Part shown: positions 30,408 to 40,200 of the stretch, one piece after another
Layout of the letters: each line of letters begins with the position of its first letter
How positions within the stretch are numbered: position 1 is the first letter of the stretch
From: Trypanosoma brucei gambiense DAL972
Taxonomy: Eukaryota > Euglenozoa > Kinetoplastea > Trypanosomatida > Trypanosomatidae
Assembly: GCF_000210295.1 (NCBI RefSeq)
Contig: NC_026738.1
Location: forward strand, 1,240,001 to 1,304,000
Reading direction: 5' to 3'
Length of the DNA stretch: 64,000 nt
Notes under the pieces: model-generated
What the model saw: the letters and a program-made list of their open reading frames with translations, nothing else
Told to the model about the DNA's origin: nothing
The model's database searches: none
Made by a program: the position numbers and the translations under genes

Positions 30408-30827
30408 TCACTTTTTAAACTTCGATCGACCCTTAGGTCGCGGCCTATGTGGGCTGCACCAAGGTCGTTCGTTTTCGCTATCCCACTGCCGAGACAGTGT
30501 CAGTAGTTTGTGCTCCGAATTCATTACCGACTCCATATTCGCAAATTCTTTCATACGCACACCCTCGCAACATGTATGAAAGTAGCCCCTTTGGGAACGG
30601 GGAACAAACAGGGTTCGATTGCATAAGTGACATCGCTTTAGCAAAACATGTTTCGCCTTCAAAAGACGAGTTGGATCGTCTGGGTTCTCCTTTCTATATT
30701 TCCCCCTAAAATATCTCGGGTTGACCATCTGCGGTCGGCCGTTCAGAGCTAATCCTGAGGGTCTGTTTTTCCACGGATTAAAGGCGGTGACATTAGCATG
30801 AGAAAAAAATTTATTTAACCTGAGCAT
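30408..30827 (-). CDS. Small protein with Cys/His cluster, possibly mitochondrial (139 aa)
   Basis: I do not recognise a family with confidence. The N-terminus (MLRLNKFFSHANVTAF) is basic and hydrophobic and could be a mitochondrial presequence. A Cys/His cluster, CHLC at 66-69 and HTCC at 84-87, suggests a compact zinc site. The chain is highly basic and ends KGRSKFKK. This composition is seen in mitochondrial ribosomal proteins, so that is my leading guess. The ATG at 30827 opens the frame. It is only about 225 bp from the SAR1 start, normal for this polycistron. Confidence 0.7.
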   Translation of the reverse strand: MLRLNKFFSHANVTAFNPWKNRPSGLALNGRPQMVNPRYFRGKYRKENPDDPTRLLKAKHVLLKRCHLCNRTLFVPRSQRGYFHTCCEGVRMKEFANMESVMNSEHKLLTLSRQWDSENERPWCSPHRPRPKGRSKFKK

Positions 30828-31111
30828 CTACCCTGGATCAAGCATTCGCACTACATTATGCACAATACACATATGAGATGGAAAGAATTGTTATTAAAAC
30901 TAATAATAACAGTAAAGTGGGTACAAGGAGGGAAGTGCGCACATAGAAAAATACAACAATAAAACTTCAAGAGAATAAAAAGATTAAACCAAAAACAAAT
31001 AATCGGTGATGATATAAACTGGAAAAAACGTACACATCTAATTGACCTCTGCACCACTGCCGCTGTCATCTAATCTAAAAAATAAACGCGGTAACATTCA
31101 ATAAAGTTTCA

Positions 31112-33892
31112 CTAATTCGATCTTTGCCTCTTTGCACCACAATTTCCCTCGTCACAGAGGTTTGAAATCAGGTTTGGTTCCCTCACACTTACTCTGCACA
31201 ACGCAACTTCCATCTGTTGTATTTTCGCCTTGTCAACGGCTGTGATTTGTGCACCGGACTTTCTTGACATATCCTCTAGCATCCCCTTAAGTTGTTCAAA
31301 GCTCTTGATCCAGTAATTCACTTCTTCGTTGGCTCGATGTATCGCCTTCATTGCCCAATCCTTTTCTTTAGCTCTGAAACATTCCGTTTCTTCGCGTTTA
31401 GCCTTTACTGCTTCCAGAGCCTTCTTATACTCTCCTTTGCGGGAAATTTCGTAGTCAAGCTTACTTCGGAGCTTCTGGGTTCTCTGCTCCAACTCGTCAA
31501 CGTTACGCTTTTCAGTATCTAGTAAGCGGGAAAGCTCTCTCACCTGATCGTCTTTCTTCTGAATATCGGCAGCGTGCTGCCGCGATAGAACACTAATCTT
31601 CTCCATGAGGCTTTCACTGTTCTTTTCAGCTTTCTCCTTTTCATTCTCAGCGACGTTAATTTTCCTCGTAAGACCTTCCCTCTGCTCTACAAGAAGTTTC
31701 TCACTTCCCTCAACACGTGATTCGATTTCCCTCAACTTGAGCTCAAGGTGAGAACACATGTCCTCGGCGTTTCTTCGCACCTTTTCCAGGTGACTTAGTC
31801 TGCGCAGCAGCTCGTCGTTCTTGTTCGTGTATAACACACGATATTCCTCTGCCACAGCAAGCGTTTTCTCAACTGTCAGTGCGCTATATTGGTCAACAAT
31901 ATCTACAAAAAAACGTGAGAAGCGTTCTAACCAATTCGCCATCCACTGTGACAATCTCATTCGATCTTCAGAGTACAGAGTAGCCTCACGCAAAAGGTTT
32001 TCTGTTTCGATGAGTTTGTCAGAAAGAACCTTTTCGTTAGCGGTGCGTTCTTCATTATTGATATTCTCCCTTTCAATTTCTTTCCCCAGGAGAAAAAGTT
32101 GTTCTTTATCTCGTCGTGCACCCTCTTGGAGGTCTAGAATTTCTGTCTCCTTCGCCCTTAGTTCCTCAACCAATTCCTCTTTTCCCCGTATCAACGTACT
32201 TCTTTCAGCTTCCAAACGCGACCGCGCCTCTGATAGATGTAATATCTCCGTATCTTTTTGATGAGTCAACTTCTCAACTTTCTTTTTTAGTAAGTTTGTC
32301 TCCTCGTAGAAATGTGTCACTGCAGTATCGATATTGACGACAAGAATGCCGTGAATATCAAGGTTTTCATCAGCAGACTCTTTAGACAGACTCCACCTGG
32401 CAGCCTGTTCTTCGAGCTCAAGCACCTTTACCTGAAGCATGAAGTTATTCAGCTGCATTTCTTCAGTGGCAGAACGTAGCTGGGTAGAAAATTCAGAACT
32501 CTGCATAACCTTGCGATAGAGGTCCTCATTTCTTGCATTGGCTTCACCTAACTGACCTGTCAACTTGTCAATTACCCCTCGTCTGGCGTCAATTTCAGAC
32601 GTAAGGTCTTTCGCCTCACGGCGCAGAGAATCAATTTTTTCTTCGTAATCCACCCGCATGAGTACCAAATTTTCGTCCTTCGTATCCTGCATACTCTTCA
32701 CTCGCTGGAATTCGGTTTCCAGGAAACTTTTTGCACTAATGACGCTCTCCAAATCCATCCTTGTTTGTTCGAGCGCACTTCGAAGCTCTTGAAGATTACT
32801 TTCCAATATTGCGGCTCTTCGGCTGCTATCGGTACGTTCTTGTTCAAGACGGTTCACATCAGCCTTCAGTTGACTGACAGACAGTTCATACTTCCGAGAC
32901 TCAGCGCACTTCTCTATCACCTGATCGTTTAGCGCCGAAATCTTCGACCTCAATTCTACAATAACTTCTTGGTGTTTGGAAGAATTTTCAGAAGCATGCT
33001 CAAAATCACGACGCATTGTTTCCAGCTCCATCATAAGCAGCTTGTTTCCTTTTTCGGATTCTCGTAGGTCACAGTTTGCCTTTTCTACACGACCTTTTTC
33101 TTCAATATTGATCAGTTTTGCTGCCTCGATTTGCTGGTTCAGTGTGGAGACGGTGTTTTGCAGCTTCTCAATCGTGCTCTTCTGCATTCCTAACTGTACT
33201 TCGAGAGATTTTATCTCGTTGTCTTTCACATGACAAACCTCTTCCCACTTGGATTTTGCTTCCTCCAACTTGAAAACAGTTTCGTCGCGCGTATGCACAT
33301 CGTTCTGCAATGCCTCGATACGGGAATGTAACAAAGTTATCTTCTTTTCCCCCTCGTGCGATAATGACTCCAATTTTGTTGTGTGGTCCTTTTCCCTCTG
33401 TAACTGCTTCTGAACTTCCTTCAGTGTGACGTTCAACTCCTTGAATTCATCCGTTAACTTCGAATAAGCAGTCCTTGATTCTTCAAGCTGTCTCTGAATG
33501 GTTTCGTTCTCGGTGATCCATTGTTTCTCTGCATCGCACCACTTAGCTATAGAAGCATGAGCGTCACGACGAATTTGCTCCTTCTCACATTCAGCCCTAG
33601 CCGCGCGCTTCTGCTCAGCAACCAATGCAGATTGTTTTTCGGATAAGTCCTTTTGCAGGGTGTGGCACCTCTCCTCTAATTTTCCCCGCTTCTTGTCGTC
33701 GTCCGTATGCATTAACTTTTCTCTACGTAGCTCAGCTTTGTCTTGTTCGAGAGTAGCTATCTGTGCTTGTTGTAACTTAACTTTTTCCTCAAGCTCACGA
33801 GTGTAAGCTTTCTCACGCTGCAGCTGAAACTCCAAATGTTTTTGGGTCCCTTTTAACCCCTGTCTGGAATCACCTTTCGCAGGAGACTCCAT
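31112..33892 (-). CDS. Large coiled-coil protein (926 aa)
   Basis: Nearly the whole chain is heptad coiled coil from about residue 15 to 895 (for example HLEFQLQREKAYTRELEEKV, EKQWITENETIQRQLEESR, SHLEKVRRNAEDMCSHLELK). A short break lies near the middle-right (LSQWMANWLERFSRFFVDIV), which is aromatic and could be a globular or membrane-facing kink. The final 30 residues lose the heptads and contain three Cys. There is no kinesin or dynein motor and no domain that I recognise. Such proteins in trypanosomes are typically flagellar, basal-body or cytoskeletal scaffolds. The ATG at 33892 is unambiguous. It is the second gene of the leftward polycistron. Confidence 0.85.
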   Translation of the reverse strand: MESPAKGDSRQGLKGTQKHLEFQLQREKAYTRELEEKVKLQQAQIATLEQDKAELRREKLMHTDDDKKRGKLEERCHTLQKDLSEKQSALVAEQKRAARAECEKEQIRRDAHASIAKWCDAEKQWITENETIQRQLEESRTAYSKLTDEFKELNVTLKEVQKQLQREKDHTTKLESLSHEGEKKITLLHSRIEALQNDVHTRDETVFKLEEAKSKWEEVCHVKDNEIKSLEVQLGMQKSTIEKLQNTVSTLNQQIEAAKLINIEEKGRVEKANCDLRESEKGNKLLMMELETMRRDFEHASENSSKHQEVIVELRSKISALNDQVIEKCAESRKYELSVSQLKADVNRLEQERTDSSRRAAILESNLQELRSALEQTRMDLESVISAKSFLETEFQRVKSMQDTKDENLVLMRVDYEEKIDSLRREAKDLTSEIDARRGVIDKLTGQLGEANARNEDLYRKVMQSSEFSTQLRSATEEMQLNNFMLQVKVLELEEQAARWSLSKESADENLDIHGILVVNIDTAVTHFYEETNLLKKKVEKLTHQKDTEILHLSEARSRLEAERSTLIRGKEELVEELRAKETEILDLQEGARRDKEQLFLLGKEIERENINNEERTANEKVLSDKLIETENLLREATLYSEDRMRLSQWMANWLERFSRFFVDIVDQYSALTVEKTLAVAEEYRVLYTNKNDELLRRLSHLEKVRRNAEDMCSHLELKLREIESRVEGSEKLLVEQREGLTRKINVAENEKEKAEKNSESLMEKISVLSRQHAADIQKKDDQVRELSRLLDTEKRNVDELEQRTQKLRSKLDYEISRKGEYKKALEAVKAKREETECFRAKEKDWAMKAIHRANEEVNYWIKSFEQLKGMLEDMSRKSGAQITAVDKAKIQQMEVALCRVSVREPNLISNLCDEGNCGAKRQRSN

Positions 33893-34130
33893 CGACTGAA
33901 ACAGAAACTACAGCCAGAAAGTAGAAATAATAATAATAATAATTTCGAAAACAGCGAGAACGTCCAACGCAATGGGTAAATAATAGAAGGACGGCAAAAA
34001 CAGTTGTGCATCCCTTCAACATAAAAAAGACAAGAGAAACACATCACACATACTGAGTGTGATTTAATTACGTGTTATTATTACGACGCACAAAAGAGGC
34101 CACTTCCACTTGGATTTTAGTCACAAAGTC

Positions 34131-34889
34131 TCATTGTGGTTTTCTTTCTATAGCACAACCTTTTCCCCTCGAATTCATGTAAAAATTTATAAACAAAACC
34201 AGAAGTGAGGCATTGTACAATAATTGCAGCATGTTCCACCCTAAAGTAAACTGAGTGTCAAGTAACGTGACCAAAATAGCATGAAGAATACAAAGAGAAA
34301 ACTGCAACATTTGAATCTTGGTTAACAGAAATTTAAACGGATTCCTATACCCCAAAGATGTCCAGAGGTAGTGTGAATACATCAAAAAATGAACGAAAGA
34401 ATTTATCCAAGTCCCAAAAAACGCCGTCCCGTTTGCAAGCCCGTTTCTCAACAAAATTCCCCAAATAAGACCAATCGTACAGTGATGATATACGTGCAAG
34501 AACGACAGTTGATCCTCTTTTTTCTTGCAAAGTATGAAAACGGTATCCAGCATATCAATGTACTTGCTGCAGTAGTGAACGAACATCCAAAACTCTATAT
34601 CCGGGCAAAATTTACCACTCAGGTTAAAGACGCCATTTTTCAAAGGCGGTGACAGGTTAATCGCCATTGCGGCCGATAGGCATATCTGGAGCACGTTGTA
34701 AACGACCAACACCCTACTCATGTTTAAGGCGCGCCTGCCCCGCATAATACTTCTCATGACAAACACGACAAACAAATAAAGTAAATGTCCCAATACTAAC
34801 GCGTGCCATGAAACCAAAGGATTAAGATATGGGAAAAAACAGAGAGAACCCACCCCCTGACATGCCGAAGCATCTCTGCAGTCCATCAT
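34131..34889 (-). CDS. ELO4: ELO-family fatty acid elongase (252 aa)
   Basis: The protein is a polytopic ER membrane 3-ketoacyl-CoA synthase. The signature order is present: YCSKYIDMLDTVFILCKKK (K..D..DT..), then FLHVYHHCTIG with the catalytic HxxHH box, then HFLMYSHYLWT. About six or seven hydrophobic segments span the chain. It condenses malonyl-CoA with an acyl-CoA in microsomal elongation. T. brucei has four ELO genes, three clustered on chromosome 7 and one elsewhere acting on polyunsaturated acids; I recall the latter on chromosome 5, so ELO4 is my best name, not verified. The first ATG is at 34889; the frame upstream has only a GTG. It is the first gene of the leftward unit, next to the strand-switch region. 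Confidence 0.9.
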   Translation of the reverse strand: MMDCRDASACQGVGSLCFFPYLNPLVSWHALVLGHLLYLFVVFVMRSIMRGRRALNMSRVLVVYNVLQICLSAAMAINLSPPLKNGVFNLSGKFCPDIEFWMFVHYCSKYIDMLDTVFILCKKKEDQLSFLHVYHHCTIGLIWGILLRNGLANGTAFFGTWINSFVHFLMYSHYLWTSLGYRNPFKFLLTKIQMLQFSLCILHAILVTLLDTQFTLGWNMLQLLYNASLLVLFINFYMNSRGKGCAIERKPQ

Positions 34890-36199
34890 GATCACTCTTG
34901 CTTTTAATTACTATATGGAAAGATGAAGAAACACAATCAGGAAGTTTTATTCGAACGTTGCCGTACGGAAAAAAAAACAGGGTAATACATAAAGTAACTT
35001 GAACGATACAGCTACAGGCAATCATTAAGAAACTGAGGGAAGTCATTGTCTCAGCAATAACTGTGGGACTTCCGTTCACTCGGAGCTCCAACCTAATGAC
35101 GGAGACTCCAAGCTGAATCCGACTTCGATAAAATCATTATGACGGCTGCCCCTGCTACACAAAACAACTGCAAAATAAACATTCACCATGCATTGGATAG
35201 ACACACCTGCGTCCATCGATGTCCCCAACGGAAAGAGTCTAAATATCAGCATCATGTATATTACCGCGAAAAAAGAAAAATGAGATCACCCCGGCCACAT
35301 GAACAGAAATAACCACAGATAACATATGCATCCCTCCGCCTCCTTGAAAACAGACAAATCGTGAAACATACAGAAATTACACCAGGAAGCAGATGAACAG
35401 AACCACCAATAACGGCCCAGCTGTTGTCAGAGTTGCACCACTTTGGTATGTAAGCATCATGGACCCTAACCCACTGAACGAATGCTACAATGAGTTTGTT
35501 ATCACCTGCCGTTAACGACCCACTGAGGTTGCAGGATGTTTTAAGTGTCCACCTAAAGAAATGTTGAAGATCCAAACAAACACAGTGCTCTGATTCATAT
35601 ATTTGAACACCAAAAAAGATAGCGATATTATTAGAACGCCGACAATAGTCCACTGTTACCACAATGAATTAGAAGACAACATAGTTTACACACGAGACAA
35701 ATGCTTACAAACAAGCATATTTAATTAAAGGGCGTTGAGAAATGGGGAGCAGCAACAAACAATCACATACGAGCAACCAACGACACTGTTTTGCTGTTTC
35801 TGTTTGGAAAAAATACCAACGCGAAGGTATTTCAAAAATGACAACGAAATGGGCACCAAACCACACATATCCGCTACCAAAAGTGAAAAACAAGGTAAGG
35901 CGCACAATTTACAAGAAAATAAAATAAATAATTCGCACACATATATATATATATATATTGAACTGTGACTCAATTAAAGGGAAATATATACTTTGAAAGA
36001 AGAAAACACCGACTACTTGTAGCCATTAGCAATAACATAAATAACAGCGCCCATGACGCTACGCCCTACATCCAAAAGAGCAAGCAAAAAAAAACAGTCA
36101 CAAAAGACTAGTCACATCCAAGAAAGCCGAGTGGTTGTAAGAAACAACCGAAAATACACAAGCAAACCTTTGAAGCTCCTCTTTTCAAAAAAAAAAGGA
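34890..36199. other. Non-coding left shoulder of the strand-switch region
   Basis: I see no supportable gene. The open frames here start with non-ATG codons or are Cys/Phe-rich and unlike neighbours. An (AT)n run lies at about 35940-35959. Confidence 0.5.
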
Positions 36200-39100
36200 T
36201 TAAAGACGACAAGAATCACCAAGGCACACACAAATTGTTGTGGGGACGCAACCCGCAACAATCCCCCACCGCCACCTTGTGGTAGGAGTTCGTGCCAAAG
36301 CCCATCTCCCAATATTTGGAAAGTCCAGCAGCTCTCAGGCGGTCGCTCCTCGACGCAAAACCCACTAACTCCGGTGGAGGCACCGCAGGAAGCCAGAGCG
36401 ACCACACACACAAACACACAAACCACCACCTTTGGGACGCATGCCTCACAAGCCGAGGCGGGAGCTACACTAACATCTCTAGCCTTTGACGCGCCAAACT
36501 TCTCCGTCGCACACCCGAGAGCATGTCACCTACACACCATAAATAGCGAGGGACCCGCCAAGCAAACCCGCAAGGCCACCACCCAATGAAGAGTTTCAGC
36601 GGGCACACGCAGAAGGTCAAAATACCAAGCATGTTGGGAGGACCCCCGGCCGCGACGGCGCACGCCAACCCCCGCCACTGCGTCCAGACCAATGCGCCTC
36701 GCGGAATAACGGAACCCAAGCAACTGGGACAAGCGCATATATGATGGGGTGCGACTCGCTAGTGCGGGGTCGAATGCGTGGAATGAAGGGACTTCAAGGC
36801 GGGACCGAACCTAGACACCACTTCCCCAGATGCCGAACCTCGAGGATGCACAAGCAGTCGTAAACAGGACGGCGACCACTGCTGAAGAACACTTGACTCC
36901 AACACTTGGTTATGGACGGATGGAATAACAACAAGTGTATGCCCAATACTCCCAATCTTTCGGACAGTGCAGAACGGTGATGAATCACCCAATGGAAATA
37001 GAAAAAAAATGGAGAGAAGACTCCGCAAGTCAGCGAAGGCTATAAGCAGCATGGACGATAGTATAATCCCGACCCCCGGCCACTCCACGAGAACCATTCC
37101 TGGGGAAAAAAGCGACGCCGGTCGACGCGAGGCATCAAGTTCTCAGAATTTAGGATGAGGATAAAGAGGCATTGGGGAAGAAGGAGAAGCAATATCATCG
37201 TCATATCGGGGGGGGGGGGAAACACAATATACGGAACCACCTCAACAATCCAAAAGAGGCTCATCCGAACATCTAGTGATGGAAGAAGGTTGCTGGGAAT
37301 AATCGGCCTTAATGCTTGTCATGGGTTTATTGTCAATTCTGTGCTGCTCGCAAACGGCAAGATGCTGATAGAAGGAGCAGGGGTAGCGACCAACGGCAAA
37401 TATGCGCCACCAACGACAGACAAAACTCTCAGATGCCCCGGTAAAGAACGTGCCAGAGGTTGAGAAGACGCGAAACTCAAACCGTTTCACACGCCGGAGC
37501 CGATTGTTGCCACAGGAAGATCGAAATTTCCTTCTGCTCAAGAAAATGGCGTTTGTGGTGTACCAACTAAAGAACATGGAGGTAAACGGGCTAAACCACA
37601 TGTAAAAACTACTCAACGGGAATCGAAAATACTGGGAAGTGACGGGGAAGTGGAAGTGTGAAGTTATGAACTGGCGTTAAGGGAAAGCAAGGGGACTGCT
37701 GTCATGGCATCGTCAAAAACTAACAGCGACCACCTGCGCCAATTACAAAGCAATGCAGTAGTTGGTCCAAAGGAGATTTGTGGATTCCGTTGACCGTTGG
37801 TTGTGCCTACAAAAGGAAAAGGTTTCTGCGCCAACCTTCGGCAGCAGAATCCATAACTCAGTTGATTGGAGACGCAACTTCGTACGAATCGACGGTGCTC
37901 GCCACGGTCAAGCTAACTCTACACTCGTGAGTTTGGACCCATGGAGAGTGGTGGCGTAATTCGAGTGCCTGAGAAGTTATCTCCTAACCTACAAATTATG
38001 TGGTGGGTAAGAAACTTTCCACCAAACAAGATAGCGAGAGTCAGTACAAACCAACGAGTTTTGGGGAAATCTCACATGACCGTGCCGTGTGGCAAAAAGA
38101 ACGGTGTCGGGCTCCATTTTATTCAAAATTATGACGAAGGGGCTGAGGGATCAACCGGACGGAATACTGGACATACAACGTTGTTTCTTTGTGGGCTATA
38201 TGATACTCGTACGCAGGAACCTGAACGGGTGAAACCTGGAGGTGCGCTACAACAAGCGGTAGGCTACACCACCTCGTGGTTTCAAAGCCGTTTAAAGAGA
38301 GATCTGTGCAGAAAACTAAATACATCCGCCTCTACTGGTGTTACGAAACCTACTAGGTATTATAGTGGTCAGTGAAAAAGATAGACGAGGCGCAGGCGCC
38401 GCTTCTGCTGTGTCTCACCCTGCAATCTATCGGAAGAACACCAAAACGAACACAAAGGGTATCTGAGGAGTTAGGTGGGGGTGATGAAACCGTGCGCGGT
38501 ATCCTCACCCTAGTGGAGCCAAGCGAAAAATTATTAGGGACACTCAATTTGAGATTGATGCCAGCACTGCGAAAGCGCTCGAGAGAGACATGGTCAGTCT
38601 CCACGACCCCCAAATGATGAAAACACTGAAGGGAGGTCGCAAGGACGAGTGATGTCAAATGCGTCATGAAGGATGGTGAGGTTCTCCAACTTACGTAGGT
38701 TCTTTACCAAACATTACTGTAACGAGGATGAGAGAACCCTCAAATGTTCGTACAAATGTTTGGGGTGAAGAAACGAGGAAAAGGAGAATACACAAAGACG
38801 AATCCATACCGGAAACGGGAGAAAATGAGTATAGAACATATGTTGATAGATCCGCGCACCTCATTCATTGTTTCTTTCTTTGATAAACATGCTTGGGGAA
38901 ACGGTTCTCGGGCCTAGAATGTGGAAAATTACATCCCGCTGATGAGCACTGCCATGCTCACCGAACCCACATTATTTCTAACATTTGATGCCTTATTTTT
39001 TTTTTGGCCTGACAGATCTCGAAACATCTCCATAATTTATCTTCTTATTGAAAGCATCCAACATTAGCCCCCTAAACAGACTGAGGGGTCCTTGCCCCAT

Positions 39101-40200
39101 AGAAACAAGTCCTGAATTTTAAAGGGTGAGTTCCTTGGATACTGTCCCCCATCAGTTTTGGGAGTGCCTCACTTGCCTCTACCCGAGTGCACCGCGTAAA
39201 AATTGGTGGATGTTGTGCATGATGACGACCGTTCTCTTTTTACACGCGATTGGGTTTTCAATGTACCCGATCGCCATGTAGAGAACCTGCCATCTCCATG
39301 TGTTGGTATCCGCGAATTTTTAACGCACAGCACTCTTCCGCTGCCAAGCAAGTCTCCTAAAATAGGCAGAAGACTACCATATCCTCGTGAAGCTTCTTCT
39401 CTAAGGCGATCCGCTTCGGCTCGGAGAGACCCCCAGTGTTCCATTGGGCTCCATGAATGACAGGACGAGGATTCTGTTCTACATCTCCACTAAGTAGTAG
39501 TAGAAGCCTATGTATCCCAATCGAAGCGCGCTCGCACGTGCGGAGGAGCAGTCTAACATATTTCTTCACCCAAAAGTGCCGATACTGCTACATACTCCTT
39601 CTCTGTTCGCCGAAAGCCTCTTCACCGCCCCAATCCTTTCGGACCGTGTTTAATGCGGGCTATTGGCTTCCTTCTGGACGGAGCACTAGACGCTGGCACC
39701 ATGATGAGATGGGCGGTGTAGGCAGGGACGTTACTGTATCAGTTTCCGCGGCTACCCTTCACCCGTGTGCTTTGCGCGGGCGGTCGCTACACCGGCCCTT
39801 TTTATGTTATGCATTGATGGCCGGCCTCGGTAGCGCTCGTTCACTTGCTGCGGTGGAGCTCCGATGTGTTCCACCGGCGCTGCCTCCAGTTGTGCTGTTA
39901 CGGTGAAGTGGAGGGGCGCCTGGTTCGGTCGGCTTGGAGTTTTCGGGGGGTGCGCGCAGCGCTTTCTTGTTCTCCGGCTGTGAGTGACTGGTTGGAGTTG
40001 GGGTTTTGCGGTGTAGGTATTTGCATAGTTCATCGGAGCCCTCGCGTGGCTATGGTGACGCGAACCTCTGGGCCCCCTGTCGGTTAGAGCGGTGCCGTCT
40101 GGGAGGAGCCGCCCGCATTGTCTCGGTGGGGGCAAGGGCCCCTTCTTAACCACGTCTAAGGAGACGCAGTGGTTACTTGGCCGTCGCAGGTCGTGGGCCG
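36200..40200 (-). mobile_element. Degenerate ingi-related non-LTR retroposon (boundaries approximate)
   Basis: A decayed ingi-like element on the minus strand. The firm evidence is at 39357-39569: a 2A-like motif followed by the start of an endonuclease domain, as at the N-terminus of ingi. GC-rich segments unlike their A/T-rich neighbours lie at about 36230-36740 and 39620-40190 and would correspond to the 3' and 5' ends. Between them no frame stays open for long and I could not identify reverse transcriptase, RNase H or zinc-finger motifs with confidence; a possible YxDD remnant (YDDD) is at about 37185-37196. The roughly 4-kb span is shorter than a full ingi. Boundaries, target-site duplications and poly-A tail are not resolved by eye. 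Confidence 0.55.
39357..39569 (-). pseudogene. Relic of ingi N-terminus: 2A-like motif plus endonuclease start
   Basis: The minus-strand frame reads RTCERASIGIHRLLLLLSGD followed by VEQNPRP at 39462-39494 and QWNTGGLSEPKRIALEKKLH. The consensus 2A ribosome-skipping motif is DxExNPGP; here the Gly is Arg (one base change), which should abolish skipping. QWNxGGL is the usual opening of the ingi endonuclease domain. The frame has no ATG and ends within about 35 codons of the motif, so the coding sequence is dead. Confidence 0.75.

Noticed and set aside
30600..30630. tRNA B-box-like string GGTTCGATTGC
   Set aside because: It lies inside a coding gene, deviates from the consensus and has no cloverleaf partner sequences nearby.
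35261..35662. 133-codon minus-strand frame upstream of the elongase
   Set aside because: It starts with GTG, has no splice signal that I can see, and its Cys/Phe/Arg-rich translation looks non-coding.
36053..36589. 178-codon plus-strand ATG frame
   Set aside because: It lies antisense to the GC-rich end of the ingi-like relic, is Thr/Ala/Lys-rich and resembles no protein; it is probably a shadow frame.
37185..37196. YDDD as a reverse transcriptase active-site remnant
   Set aside because: Only four residues match, and the neighbouring GxPQG region is not recognisable, so I do not use it as evidence for a reverse transcriptase domain.
39752..40153. 133-codon minus-strand frame as an independent gene
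   Set aside because: It begins with GTG, is Pro/Arg/His-rich, and lies just upstream of the ingi 2A relic in the same direction; best read as the decayed 5' part of that element.
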